From Sulfitobacter brevis (GTDB lineage: Bacteria; Pseudomonadota; Alphaproteobacteria; Rhodobacterales; Rhodobacteraceae), in assembly GCF_900112755.1 (NCBI RefSeq), contig NZ_FOMW01000007.1:124001-188000 (forward strand): 64,000 bases of DNA. Reading direction: 5' to 3'. The translations under genes were made by a program, and so were the position numbers. This document shows positions 9,100-18,659 of the stretch, one piece after another. Position 1 is the first letter of the stretch; each line of letters starts with the position of its first letter. Under the pieces are notes generated by a model, which worked only from the letters and a program-made list of their open reading frames with translations, had not been told where the DNA came from and ran no database searches.

Positions 9100-9522
9100 C
9101 TAGAACTCGATTATATGTTGGGCATTGACCGCAATCGTAATGCTGTCAAACGCGCTGGTCATAAGGTTGAGGGGCATCAAATCGGTTGCCGGAACGCTCA
9201 GATTTGTGGTTACAAACCCACCCGTCGTTTCCGTGACAATGGTCATGCCCGCTTGAAGGTAGGCCAGATTGTTACTGATATAGGTCTGCACTTCCTCGGC
9301 ACTGGTAAGCCGCCCGAGTGAGTAGGCACGATTGCCGTCTTGCATGACCCGCAAAATCTGGGACTCGTTGAAGAACACGATGGATATGTTCGTAACGAAT
9401 GTCAGCAGGATCGCAAAGATCGGGAACCAGATGACAGACTCGATCGTGTAGCTGCCGTCTTCATCGCCCCAAAACCGGTGAAAACGGCATACGGGCTTTG
9501 CACTGTGACGCCGGTGTTTCAT
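9100..9522 (-). CDS. TadE-like pilus assembly protein
   Basis: A 140-residue protein with a basic N-terminus, the motif DEDGSYTIESVIWFPIF and a hydrophobic helix of about 20 residues. This is the TadE-type minor pseudopilin signature, with a conserved Glu in the hydrophobic start. The remainder is a small extracytoplasmic domain. TadE proteins help assemble Flp-type adhesive pili or place surface proteins. It is directly followed by the TadG-like gene with one base between them. The AT-rich DNA upstream (9523-9720) probably holds the promoter. Confidence 0.8.
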   Translation of the reverse strand: MKHRRHSAKPVCRFHRFWGDEDGSYTIESVIWFPIFAILLTFVTNISIVFFNESQILRVMQDGNRAYSLGRLTSAEEVQTYISNNLAYLQAGMTIVTETTGGFVTTNLSVPATDLMPLNLMTSAFDSITIAVNAQHIIEF

Positions 9523-10096
9523 CGTATCTATGCCTTCTATTTCAATTTCTTGGTTATGATTATGTAATCTAAATGAGGTGTAAATATGGTGAGCCCCGAT
9601 CTGATACTTGGCTCCTAAAATCCCGATGCAAAAATCCGGAATAGCTATCCCGCCTTAAACAAGGACGAAAAAGTTTATATGTATCAATGCGTTAGAATTA
9701 AAAATACATCATAGTTTAATCTTAATCGGCGATGCACTCGGCAAATCGCCAATCTTTGCCCAAGCTTTGCCACATTCCACCCACAATTTGGCAACTCACA
9801 ATCCCACCGACCGGTGTGAGAATCGTCTGCCCCCATTTGATGTGAAAATCGGCGACAGCAAATCCTGCTCTATCGGCACGCCAGCCCCTCCATGTTCCCG
9901 TCAATTGTATATCTCTTTCCTTGGCCGCGACGTCCGCAGAGCAGCGCTTTGGGCGGCCCGGCCTCCACCCTGATCAAGCTCATGCGGCAACAAACGCGCT
10001 AAACCGTTCCAAACTGACCGCTCCAACGAACCCCGGGCGAGGGAACCCATCGCTAGGCCGCCGCGTTAGGCTGGAGTAGTTTTCTGGAGTTATAAA
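9523..10096. other. Long intergenic region, AT-rich half and possible small ORF
   Basis: 574 bases between tadE (minus) and the flavoprotein gene (plus). The first 200 bases are clearly AT-rich and are the likely tadE promoter region. On the minus strand 9722-9904 there is an open frame of 60 codons beginning with TTG and ending DWRFAECIAD. It has a purine-rich stretch about 14 bases upstream, but I recognise no family, and it could be a gene remnant. At the right end, GGAG sits seven bases before the ATG at 10097 and is the ribosome site of the flavoprotein. Confidence 0.4.
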
Positions 10097-11698
10097 ATGG
10101 TTTTGTCAGTCGCGATTATCGGGTCGGGGCCTACGGGCGTCTACACCCTCGCCCATCTGATCCGGCAGAAAAGCCCATTGGAGGTATCGCTGTTTGAGAA
10201 AGCGGAAACAGCCGGCATGGGCATGCCATTTTCGCCCGAAGCCAGCAGCCGCACTATGCTTGCCAACATCGCCAGCATCGAAATTCCGCCGATCAAAACG
10301 ACCTACCTGGAATGGCTCCGCGCAGTGCCTCAAGGCAAATTGACCAGTTATGGCGTCGATCCAGAACGCCTGACCGAGCGTAGTTTCACCCCGCGCTTGT
10401 TGCTCGGAGAGTATTTCCGCGATCAGTTTTTGGAAATCATCGAAGACGGCCGCGCGGCGGGCCACGTCATCAACATCCACGAAAACACCGAAGTGCTCGA
10501 TATTGGCGAATGGGGGCAGAAGTTCAAACTCAGCACCGCAGCAGGACCACTTGCAGAGACATTTGACCACGTTGTCTTGGCGACGGGCCATAGCTTCCCA
10601 GAGGATGACGCCGCCACCGGATCATATTTTCCCAATCCGTGGAGCGGACTTATCAGCACGGATATAGCCGCAGGGGATATCGGAGTGATGGGTACCTCGC
10701 TCAGCGGCATTGATGCCGCGATGGCTGTCGCCACGCAACACGGTACCTTCAAACCCGATGCCGACGATGGCCTGACCTTCGAAACCAATTCCACTGATCT
10801 GCGTATCACCATGGTATCGCGCAACGGGTTGCTGCCCGAAGCCGACTTCTACTGCCCGATCCCCTACGAAGACCTTCAGATTATGACCGAACAGACGCTT
10901 ACCGAAGCGTGCCAGTCACCAAAGCCGCTAGACAACATTTTCGGGCTGTTCCGTGCAGAACTGGCCGCAGCAGACCCGGCCTACGCCCGCAAGATTGATC
11001 TTGAAAACCTGTCAGCTGATGATTTCGCGGACGCCTATTTCGCTGCTCGTGCCGAAGTGGACCCGTTTCGCTGGGCCCGCAAAAATCTTGCCGAAGTCGA
11101 GCGAAACAAAGCGGAAAACCGTACTGTGCACTGGCGCTACGCAATTTTGCGCATGCATGAGCAGGTCGAAGAAGCCGTTTCGGAATTTTCCGACGGCGAT
11201 CGTGCGCGGTTTGATGCGGGGCTCAAGCGGGTTTTCATCGACAATTACGCTGCGGTGCCGCCAGAATCTATTCGCCGCCTGCTGGCGCTACGTGACGCAG
11301 GAGTGCTGCACGTCGCCGCTCTTGGTGATGATTACGAGCTAGACGCGGAAGCCCCGCAGCCAACGATCACCACAGGCGATCAAAAGCTTGTCTTTGACGT
11401 ATTTATCGACGCGCGGGGGCAAAAGCCGATGGTCACCGCCGACCTGCCCTTCGCCAGTTTACGGCACCGGCTGTTGGAAGCCGATCAAGAGGTGCCCGAC
11501 ATCGCAGACGACTATACCTTGATTGCCCCGCCCGCGATTGCAGGCCGCGTATCTTTCGCAGCAATCCCCTACCTGATGCACGATAAACCTTTTGTGCAGG
11601 GTATCACAGCCTGTGCCGAGTTGGGCGAAGCCATTGCGCGGGGCGTCGGTAAAAAAAGCCGAGAAGCAGGCATCAGACGACGCCGCCGACTGGCGTGA
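10097..11698 (+). CDS. FAD/NAD(P)-binding flavoprotein (HI0933/NAD_binding_9-like)
   Basis: A 533-residue protein with an N-terminal dinucleotide-binding fold (VAIIGSGPTGVYTLAHL) followed by LEVSLFEKAETAGMGMPFSP. That arrangement is typical of the FAD/NAD(P)-binding proteins described as NAD_binding_9. A second nucleotide-binding element may be in FDHVVLATGHSFP. The substrate is unknown. Related proteins are often called hydroxyacylglutathione-hydrolase-like or simply FAD-binding. GGAG precedes the ATG by seven bases. The catalase gene follows after 69 bases on the same strand, so a shared transcript and a role in redox defence are plausible but not shown. Confidence 0.75.
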   Translation: MVLSVAIIGSGPTGVYTLAHLIRQKSPLEVSLFEKAETAGMGMPFSPEASSRTMLANIASIEIPPIKTTYLEWLRAVPQGKLTSYGVDPERLTERSFTPRLLLGEYFRDQFLEIIEDGRAAGHVINIHENTEVLDIGEWGQKFKLSTAAGPLAETFDHVVLATGHSFPEDDAATGSYFPNPWSGLISTDIAAGDIGVMGTSLSGIDAAMAVATQHGTFKPDADDGLTFETNSTDLRITMVSRNGLLPEADFYCPIPYEDLQIMTEQTLTEACQSPKPLDNIFGLFRAELAAADPAYARKIDLENLSADDFADAYFAARAEVDPFRWARKNLAEVERNKAENRTVHWRYAILRMHEQVEEAVSEFSDGDRARFDAGLKRVFIDNYAAVPPESIRRLLALRDAGVLHVAALGDDYELDAEAPQPTITTGDQKLVFDVFIDARGQKPMVTADLPFASLRHRLLEADQEVPDIADDYTLIAPPAIAGRVSFAAIPYLMHDKPFVQGITACAELGEAIARGVGKKSREAGIRRRRRLA

Positions 11699-11767
11699 AC
11701 GCGCCCTCACTTCCCCTGACAAACCGCAAATTTTTGTAATCATCTACCGAATCGGAGTGCGAATATC

Positions 11768-13855
11768 ATGGCAAAACAACCCTCAAAATCCGGCAAATCA
11801 TCCCAAGAGATCCCACAGGGCTCCGGCGGCGAAACACAGCAGCGGGGTGGACCTGCACTGACCACTAACCACGGGGTGCCTATTTCCGACAACCAGAATA
11901 CTTTGAAGGCCGGCGAACGGGGCCCTGCCCTACTTGAAGACTTCGTTCTGCGCGAAAAGATTTTTCATTTTGATCACGAGCGGATCCCCGAGCGGATCGT
12001 GCATGCACGCGGCACCGGGGCGCACGGCTACTTCGAATGTACCAAGGCGATCCCGGAACTCACCAAAGCCTCGCTATTTCAAAAAAAGGGCGCGAAAGTC
12101 CCTGTGTTTACGCGCTTCTCCACAGTGGCCGGATCGAAAGGGTCAAAGGATACCCCCCGCGATGTGCGTGGTTTCGCGGTAAAGTTCTATACTGATGAGG
12201 GCAACTGGGATCTGGTCGGCAACAACATTCCCGTCTTCTTCATCCAAGACGCGATGAAATTTCCCGACCTCGTGCACGCCGTGAAACCAGAAGCCGACCG
12301 CGGCTTCCCGCAAGCAGCGACCGCACATGACACCTTCTGGGACTTCGTTTCCCTGATGCCTGAAAGCATGCATATGATCATGTGGGCGATGTCAGACCGG
12401 ACCCTGCCGCGCAGCTTGCGCATGATGGAGGGGTTTGGCGTTCACACGTTCCACTTGGTTAATGAAGCTGGCGACGCGAAAATGGTGAAGTTCCACTGGA
12501 AGCCAAAATTTGGCGTCCAATCGACAACATGGGACGAGGCAGTCAAAATCTCTGGCGCCGATCCCGATTACCATCGCCGCGATTTGTTCGAAGCGATACA
12601 AGCGGGCGACTACCCTGAATGGGAACTTGGCATTCAAGTCTTTGATGAGGCTTGGGCCGACAAGCAACCCTATGACGTGCTAGATGCCACCAAGCTGATC
12701 CCTGAAGAGGAAATTCCTGTTCAAATTATTGGCCGGATGGTGCTTGACCGCTATCCAGATAACTTCTTTGCCGAAACCGAACAGGCCGCCTTCCTGCCCT
12801 CCAACATCGTACCGGGAATTGAGTTTTCCAACGACCCGCTTCTGCAGGGTCGGCTGTTTTCCTACCTCGACACCCAAAAATCGCGGCTCGGTACGACCAA
12901 CTTTCACCAGATTCCGATAAACGCGCCCAAATGCCCGATGCACAACTTCCAACGCGACGGGATGATGCAGACCCAAGTCCACAAGGGGCGGGCAAATTAC
13001 GAGCCAAACAGTCTGGATGAAGCCAATGAGGACGCAGGCCCGCGTGCGACGGACGCTGGATTCAGGTCGATTTTGGATAAGCAGAATGTTGGCGACGGAA
13101 AGCGCCGCGTGCGGGCAGAAAGTTTTGCCGATCACTTCAGTCAAGCGCGACAGTTCTTTAAGTCGCAAACCGAAGTTGAGCAAAACCACATGGTCGCGGC
13201 CTTGGTGTTCGAACTTTCCAAGGTACAGCTTAACCACGTGCGGAAAAGGGTACTGGCCCAGTTGCGCAATGTTGATGAGGATCTGGCAAAGCGCGCAGCA
13301 GATGGCCTTGGCATCGACCTCCCCGATGCAATCGCAGCAGCCAAGAAACCTGTGGAGCTCGCTGCTTCCGACGCGCTTTCGATCCTCAAGCACAAGGCCC
13401 CTGTCGCGGGCCGTATGCTCGGGTTGTTAGTCGCGGACGGATCAGATGCAGATGTGGTTAACGCCGTGATGGAGCAGGCCAAAGCTCAGGGCGTGATGGT
13501 CAAAGTAGTCGCGCCAAAGGTGGGCGGCGCAAAGCTAGAGGGCGGCAAGCTGCTGCCTGCCGATGAGAAGATAGACGGCGCGCCTTCGGTGATGTTTGAC
13601 GCCGTGGCGATCGTCCTGTCGGAAAGTGGCGCACGCGAACTGGCGGGTGAGAAAGCCGCACTCGACTTCGTGTCCGACGCCTTTGCGCATTGTAAGGCCA
13701 TCGGACACACCGCCGACGCGAAGCCCTTGCTCGACAAGGTTGGGGTTAAGCCGGACGACTTTTTCTTTGACCTTTCCAGCGACGCTAAAGCTCTTCTAGC
13801 CAAAGTTTCGACGCGTCACTGGAGCCGCGAAGACAAAGTGAAACTGGACGTCTAA
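11768..13855 (+). CDS. katE: Large-subunit (clade 2) heme catalase
   Basis: Breaks down hydrogen peroxide to water and oxygen. At 695 residues it is of the HPII type, longer than the roughly 480-residue small catalases. The distal His79 is in [17 protein letters not shown], Asn152 in [15 protein letters not shown], and the proximal heme ligand Tyr366 in [15 protein letters not shown]. After about residue 540 comes the flavodoxin/GATase-like C-terminal domain typical of HPII ([15 protein letters not shown]). All catalytic residues seem present. It probably follows the flavoprotein at 10097-11698 in a transcript and is ended by the terminator at 13863-13892. Gene symbol is by similarity of type, not exact orthology. 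Confidence 0.93.
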   Translation: MAKQPSKSGKSSQEIPQGSGGETQQRGGPALTTNHGVPISDNQNTLKAGERGPALLEDFVLREKIFHFDHERIPERIVHARGTGAHGYFECTKAIPELTKASLFQKKGAKVPVFTRFSTVAGSKGSKDTPRDVRGFAVKFYTDEGNWDLVGNNIPVFFIQDAMKFPDLVHAVKPEADRGFPQAATAHDTFWDFVSLMPESMHMIMWAMSDRTLPRSLRMMEGFGVHTFHLVNEAGDAKMVKFHWKPKFGVQSTTWDEAVKISGADPDYHRRDLFEAIQAGDYPEWELGIQVFDEAWADKQPYDVLDATKLIPEEEIPVQIIGRMVLDRYPDNFFAETEQAAFLPSNIVPGIEFSNDPLLQGRLFSYLDTQKSRLGTTNFHQIPINAPKCPMHNFQRDGMMQTQVHKGRANYEPNSLDEANEDAGPRATDAGFRSILDKQNVGDGKRRVRAESFADHFSQARQFFKSQTEVEQNHMVAALVFELSKVQLNHVRKRVLAQLRNVDEDLAKRAADGLGIDLPDAIAAAKKPVELAASDALSILKHKAPVAGRMLGLLVADGSDADVVNAVMEQAKAQGVMVKVVAPKVGGAKLEGGKLLPADEKIDGAPSVMFDAVAIVLSESGARELAGEKAALDFVSDAFAHCKAIGHTADAKPLLDKVGVKPDDFFFDLSSDAKALLAKVSTRHWSREDKVKLDV

Positions 13856-13862
13856 AACCACG

Positions 13863-13892
13863 AAGGGCCTGATTTATAATCAGGCCCTTTTG
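13863..13892 (+). terminator. Rho-independent terminator after catalase
   Basis: Stem of 12 bp, aagggcctgatt pairing with aatcaggccctt around a three-base loop, followed by a short T run. It lies eight bases after the catalase stop. It also faces the end of the convergent response regulator, though the T run favours the plus strand. Confidence 0.85.
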
Positions 13893-13931
13893 GTTATCCG
13901 TGGTGGAATTCTAGCGAGAATTGCACACGCG

Positions 13932-14291
13932 TTACGCGACAGGGGCCCGCAAACGGCCCCGGATGGAGGACGTAAGTTCGCCCATGCTAAACGGCTTACC
14001 GATCAACAGCGTTTCGTCTGATAAAAACTCCAGCTGGTCACGCGTGTAGCCGGAGACGACTATGTAGGGCGTTTGATTGCGGTCGAGGTATTCCATCACC
14101 GGTCGGGCGCTATCGCCGTTCAGGTTTGCATCCACAACCGCGCCATCGTAATCTTGGTTCTGCAGAAAATCCAATGCCTCGGGTATCGTCCGTGCACACC
14201 CTGCAACCTCGCATCCCGCGTCAGCGACAGCTTGCTCAATATCCAACGCGATTAAAACCTCATCTTCGATGATGATAATGCGATTGCCCAA
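13932..14291 (-). CDS. Single-domain response regulator
   Basis: A 119-residue receiver: acidic residues in IIIIEDEVLIALDIEQA, phospho-Asp in DGAVVDANLNGD and conserved Lys in LLIGKPFS. No output domain. The N-terminal Met is a TTG codon supported by a strong ribosome site, GGAGGTG, eight bases upstream. It lies 25 bases after the end of the HWE kinase at 14317-16476, its likely partner. Receivers of this type often accompany HWE kinases and act by phosphate transfer or protein contact. The sequence shows no target. Confidence 0.87.
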   Translation of the reverse strand: MGNRIIIIEDEVLIALDIEQAVADAGCEVAGCARTIPEALDFLQNQDYDGAVVDANLNGDSARPVMEYLDRNQTPYIVVSGYTRDQLEFLSDETLLIGKPFSMGELTSSIRGRLRAPVA

Positions 14292-14316
14292 GTTCTTTCA
14301 CCTCCGGAAGTAATCG

Positions 14317-16476
14317 TTACGCCAATGCGCTCACTTTATTTCTGACCCCGTCGAGCGGGGCAGTCAGATTCCACCGTACCCCCGTGGGGTCATAGTCCAA
14401 CTCAACACTGCCGCCAACGGAATTCGCCGCCATTCGCTCGATCACGATCCGACCAAATCCACGACGTTCGGGCGGGCTGACTGCGGGGCCGTTCATCTCA
14501 CGCCAGTCAATAGAAAATTCCTGGTCGTCCTGTTGCAAGTTCCATTGCACCAAAACCGTCCCGTCCGCAACCGAAAGTGCACCATATTTCAGTGCATTGG
14601 TTGCCAGTTCATGCAGCGCCATGCCAATCCCCTCCGCCGCCGCAGGCGAGATGATAATTTCGGGCCCGTCGACCTGAACGCGGTTGTCCCGCACTTCCTC
14701 ACTCAAATGATTCATTTGCGACAGTACAAGTTCACGCACCCCGACCCCGTCCCAGTTCCGTTTTACAATCAGATCTTGCGAGGCAGACAGGCCCCGCAAC
14801 CGCTCGCTAAAGCGTTCGACGAAATCCACAGGCTGCGAGTTGCGTGCCGTTTGGCGGGCCATCGACAGCACCACCGTCAGCAGATTTTTCGAGCGGTGAT
14901 TCACTTCGCGCATCAACATGCGCACATGGTGTTCATACCGCTGACGTTCAGAAAGATCATAGAAATTACAGACAACGCCTAGTCGCCCATCCGGCATAGT
15001 GATCCGCTCAATCCGCCAATCGTAGGATTCAATTTCACTAGTGTCCTGCCGAATCTTGGTGGAGGACGGCGCCTGATAGGGCTCCCCCGTTGCGAGCGTA
15101 TGGCGAAACAATCCGATGGCCTCGGTGGCGAACGGCTCGGCCCAAACCGTGCGCAGGGCTGCCTCGAAATCATGCCCAATCAGTGGGTCTACATTTTCAA
15201 ACACGCTGCGAGCGCCATCGCTGACATGGGCGAGGCGAAAGTCCTCATCAACGGTGTAAATCCCAAAGGGTGACTTTGCGACGAGATTTTGGAACGTATC
15301 ATGTGAGGTTTTGAGCGCCTCAACCATCTTCTTTCGTGCAGTGATATCAATGCCGGAAGGGATCAAATTAACAATTTTGCCATCCAAATCCTTTAGCGGC
15401 GCGACCTGAAAATCAATCCAGACGAGCCTTCCGTCTGCAATTCGCACCTGTTCGTCATAGCGGATGAGCTCGCCTTTCAGCGCATCCTTACACGCCTGTA
15501 TCAGGCGTTCCTGAACATCGGGTGCGTGGTTCCACCAATAGGTATCCCAGAATTTCTTGCCGATCACATCGGAGTTCACAAGATTGGCCGCCTCCAAAGG
15601 AGCGCGGTTGGCCTCCAGCAGCGTACCGTCTGGCCCGAGGATACCGACAAAGGCAAAGAGGTTATCCAAAACGTTGCGCAGTCGCTGTTCCGCAGCCCGT
15701 TCGTCCGTGACATCGCGGTGCACATTGGAAATGCCGATAATCTCGCCTGTGATGGAGCGGATCGGCGCAGCCGTCACCGCAATCGTGCGCTTGTCACCAT
15801 ATTTGGTCTGTCGCACCACATCAAAGCTGCGCAATTCGCGGGTAATGATGTCGGCGATATAGTCAGAGACCTTCGCAGGCCAGTTTGGCGGATAAAGGAT
15901 TTCGATGCTCTCACCGATCACTTCATCGCGTTCATAGCCATAAAGCTTATAGGCGGCCGCGTTCCAACTGATGATCTTGCCATCGAGATCAAAAGCGATA
16001 ACCGCGTCCGGCATGGTCGCGACGATGGCCGCTAAGTTTTCGACATTCTGCTCGGCATGGCTGGCTTCAACACTTGCTTCTACGCGCGATGTTACGTTGC
16101 GATGCGCGATCAGTGCATACTTCTGGTCGCTTAATCCAAATGGTCTGGCGATAATCTCGAACCAGCGCTTTTCAGTTGGCGAATGGCAGGGATATTCAGT
16201 GCTAAATTCCTCGCCACCGGAGAGAACGCCGCCGATGCCCGTGCCAACCCGCCGCGCCAACTCGTCTCCGGCGTCCGAGCTTTGACGGCAAACATCGAGG
16301 TAATTGACGCCTACATATTCATCAGCGGTGTCCCCCTCGTTTGCCGCCGCGAACTTTCGCCACGTATCATTTACCCATAAAATCGTGCCGTCTGCTGCGA
16401 TGATGGCGGCCCCGTCTTTCATCGCATCAATAAGCGATTGCAGCTCTGGGTGTTGGGGAACAGAATTTTGCATCAT
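14317..16476 (-). CDS. Multi-PAS HWE-family histidine kinase
   Basis: A 719-residue soluble kinase with about four PAS-type domains over residues 1-500 and no membrane segment. The C-terminus is of the HWE/HisKA_2 family: phospho-His527 in MREVNHRSKNLLTVV, the ATPase motif ALHELATNALKYG and the tryptophan motif DWREMNGP, from which the family takes its name. HWE kinases occur mainly in alphaproteobacteria and often respond to light, redox state or general stress through PAS or LOV domains. I do not see the LOV cysteine motif. The partner response regulator follows 25 bases downstream. Confidence 0.88.
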   Translation of the reverse strand: MMQNSVPQHPELQSLIDAMKDGAAIIAADGTILWVNDTWRKFAAANEGDTADEYVGVNYLDVCRQSSDAGDELARRVGTGIGGVLSGGEEFSTEYPCHSPTEKRWFEIIARPFGLSDQKYALIAHRNVTSRVEASVEASHAEQNVENLAAIVATMPDAVIAFDLDGKIISWNAAAYKLYGYERDEVIGESIEILYPPNWPAKVSDYIADIITRELRSFDVVRQTKYGDKRTIAVTAAPIRSITGEIIGISNVHRDVTDERAAEQRLRNVLDNLFAFVGILGPDGTLLEANRAPLEAANLVNSDVIGKKFWDTYWWNHAPDVQERLIQACKDALKGELIRYDEQVRIADGRLVWIDFQVAPLKDLDGKIVNLIPSGIDITARKKMVEALKTSHDTFQNLVAKSPFGIYTVDEDFRLAHVSDGARSVFENVDPLIGHDFEAALRTVWAEPFATEAIGLFRHTLATGEPYQAPSSTKIRQDTSEIESYDWRIERITMPDGRLGVVCNFYDLSERQRYEHHVRMLMREVNHRSKNLLTVVLSMARQTARNSQPVDFVERFSERLRGLSASQDLIVKRNWDGVGVRELVLSQMNHLSEEVRDNRVQVDGPEIIISPAAAEGIGMALHELATNALKYGALSVADGTVLVQWNLQQDDQEFSIDWREMNGPAVSPPERRGFGRIVIERMAANSVGGSVELDYDPTGVRWNLTAPLDGVRNKVSALA

Positions 16477-16770
16477 TACTCAGGGCTCGCTCGTCGGGCA
16501 TTCAGGATCGGTCAGGCGCGCGGGTATCGCCGCAATGCTGAGGTGCATTACGCTATAGGGCAAGGCTCAATCAACCGAAACCATGTGAAAATGGATGCGT
16601 TATGTTAAAAAGCTGCTCGCATTCCCACAAAGCGCGAGCAATTTCTCGACCTATGTCGATGAGAATTCGGGAGCGCTGGTGCCCATCAGATCGTTCACTG
16701 CGAAACTACATATCCCGTCGGGTTAAGCCCGATTGCCTGACACTCCCTGAAGTTGCGAGCGCCCGCGAGA
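16477..16770. other. Intergenic region between two HWE kinase sets
   Basis: About 294 bases with no gene and no clear terminator hairpin that I can see. It should contain the promoter of the minus-strand kinase at 14317-16476. Confidence 0.35.
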
Positions 16771-17157
16771 TCAACTCCGCAGGTTTGCCGCAATATCCTG
16801 AAGAGCTGCGATAATGCGTGTCGTGGGATAGGGCTTCGGGAAAAACAGCGTCCCTTCGGGCATCTGGGCTTTGTCAACATCAACAATGCCCGAGGCGATG
16901 ATAATCGCCAGCGACGGCCAGCGCTCCCGCACAAGGCCCGCCAATTTGATCCCATTCATTGAGCCCGGCATGTCTACGTCGGTAAACAAGACGCCGATGT
17001 CATCCTGCGCTTCGAGTATTTTGAGCGCGGCATCCGCCGACCCCGCATCATAAGTTCGAAAGCCGGCATCTTCGATTGTGTCTACCGCCTCCAGCCGGAT
17101 CAAAGGCTCGTCTTCGACCACAAGTACGGCGGGCAATGCGGATTTATCTGACGTCAT
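16771..17157 (-). CDS. Single-domain response regulator in the KaiC-like operon
   Basis: A 128-residue receiver with acidic pair in VLVVEDEPLIRLEAVD, phospho-Asp in GVLFTDVDMPGSMNG and Lys in LFFPKPYPTTRI. This is the FixJ-like type common beside HWE kinases. The ATG at 17157 has only a weak purine stretch upstream. It is the third gene after the KaiC-like ATPase (18656-20170) and the HWE kinase (17202-18659), with 44 bases between kinase and regulator. It is probably the phosphate acceptor of that kinase. Confidence 0.87.
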   Translation of the reverse strand: MTSDKSALPAVLVVEDEPLIRLEAVDTIEDAGFRTYDAGSADAALKILEAQDDIGVLFTDVDMPGSMNGIKLAGLVRERWPSLAIIIASGIVDVDKAQMPEGTLFFPKPYPTTRIIAALQDIAANLRS

Positions 17158-17201
17158 AACATAAACTCGATCTCGTTTTGCAGCAATCTAGGTTGGCAAT
17201 C

Positions 17202-18659
17202 TCATCCAGTCAAACCCGCCAGTGGTGCCTTGAGATCAAAGGACAAACCGTCCGGTTCGTATCGAAGTTCCGCGGTGCCCGAAAAATACCCTGCAAGTGC
17301 CTGTTCAATCATCCGACTGCCAAATCCGCGCCGCTCGGGCTTTTGCACCTTCGGGCCGTCGCTCTCGATCCATGAGAAGATAAACATCTCTCCTTCAGCG
17401 GTGTTTTCGACCTTCCAATTCACGTCGACCTGCCCGATCTCGCCCAGCCATGCCCCGTATTTGATCGCATTTGTTGCCAGTTCGTGCAGCGCCATCGTCA
17501 GTGCCAGCGCTTGTTTAGAACCGATAGGCAAGTCCGGCCCGCCGATGGTGGTACGCCCCTCACCGTTCGAATGCGGCGCCAGCGCGGCCAGCACGACCTC
17601 AAGGATATGGGTATTGGTCCAGGTTGATTGCACAAGCCGGTCATGGGCTTGCGACATCATGCTGATGCGCGATTCAATCGACGCCTTGGCATCGACCAAA
17701 CTCTCGGCCTGCCGAAGAGTTTGAGAGACCATTGCATGCACCATGGCGAGCGAGTTCTTCACCCTGTGATTCATCTCTGCCAGCATCAATTGGCGCTGTT
17801 CTTCGGCGATCTTGATCTCGTGGATGTCAGTGCAACTGCCGTACCAGCGTTGAATCTCACCATTTGCGCCGAGCACAGCCTGCGCGCGCCCCAGAACCCA
17901 GCGATATTCCCCGCTGCGATGCCGTAGCCGATATTCAATCTCGTAGGGCTCCCCCGTGGCGAGACTATGGTTCCAGCGATCCCAGGCACGCGCCTGATCA
18001 TCCGCATGAAAAACCCCATTCCACTCCTCACCGTTGGTTGATCCTTCAGGCACTCCGGTGAACTCATACCAGCGATGATTAAAGTAATCATGAAGACCGT
18101 CGGGCGTTGTGGACCAGATCATCTGATCCACAAAATCGGCAATGGCATGAAACTTTGCTTCACTCTCATGGAGTTGTTTTTCACGCAGCCTCAACTGCTC
18201 CATCTGGGTGCGCGATTGGTGTTGCCGCCCTCGCGCCGTCAAGGCAGAGCGCACCGAGCGTATCAGTTCTTCAGCATGCAGCGGGCGCGATAACAGCACC
18301 GCGTTTTGTAGCGCATTCAAGCGGTTGGACGCCTGATCGGAACGGTTCGTGATTGCGCCGTTGGCAAGCACAATGAAGGGCACATCCGACCATGTCGCCT
18401 GCTCCCCAACGGCGATTTGTAACGCCCCTCCCCCGCCAGCTAACGCTTCTTCGGTTACCAAAACAGCACCTATACCGTCGGTAATGATTGCGGCCAGTCC
18501 ATCAAGCGACGCGACCACCACAGTCTCGATGGCTTCGCGGGCCAGCAACTGTTTGACCACGGCGGCATCGCGCCCACGCGGCGCAAGGACGGCAAGAGAA
18601 GCGGCTAAGTTTTGAACGTCGTAGCGTTGGGAAAGGCTCTGAACCACGATTTCGTTCAC
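17202..18659 (-). CDS. PAS HWE-family histidine kinase with degenerate receiver-like N-terminus
   Basis: A 485-residue kinase. Residues 1-140 look like a receiver fold (VLAPRGRDAAVVKQLL, LSRPLHAEELIRSVRSAL) but without an obvious phospho-Asp. One PAS domain with a PAC-type tail follows (about 165-290: WSTTPDGLHDYFNHRWYEFT to YGSCTDIHEI). The HWE core has His298 in AEMNHRVKNSLAMV, ALHELATNAIKYG and SWIESDGP. The first four bases overlap the end of the KaiC-like gene as ATGA, showing translational coupling. The KaiC-like protein probably controls this kinase or acts with it, as inferred for similar gene pairs. Confidence 0.87.
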   Translation of the reverse strand: MNEIVVQSLSQRYDVQNLAASLAVLAPRGRDAAVVKQLLAREAIETVVVASLDGLAAIITDGIGAVLVTEEALAGGGGALQIAVGEQATWSDVPFIVLANGAITNRSDQASNRLNALQNAVLLSRPLHAEELIRSVRSALTARGRQHQSRTQMEQLRLREKQLHESEAKFHAIADFVDQMIWSTTPDGLHDYFNHRWYEFTGVPEGSTNGEEWNGVFHADDQARAWDRWNHSLATGEPYEIEYRLRHRSGEYRWVLGRAQAVLGANGEIQRWYGSCTDIHEIKIAEEQRQLMLAEMNHRVKNSLAMVHAMVSQTLRQAESLVDAKASIESRISMMSQAHDRLVQSTWTNTHILEVVLAALAPHSNGEGRTTIGGPDLPIGSKQALALTMALHELATNAIKYGAWLGEIGQVDVNWKVENTAEGEMFIFSWIESDGPKVQKPERRGFGSRMIEQALAGYFSGTAELRYEPDGLSFDLKAPLAGLTG

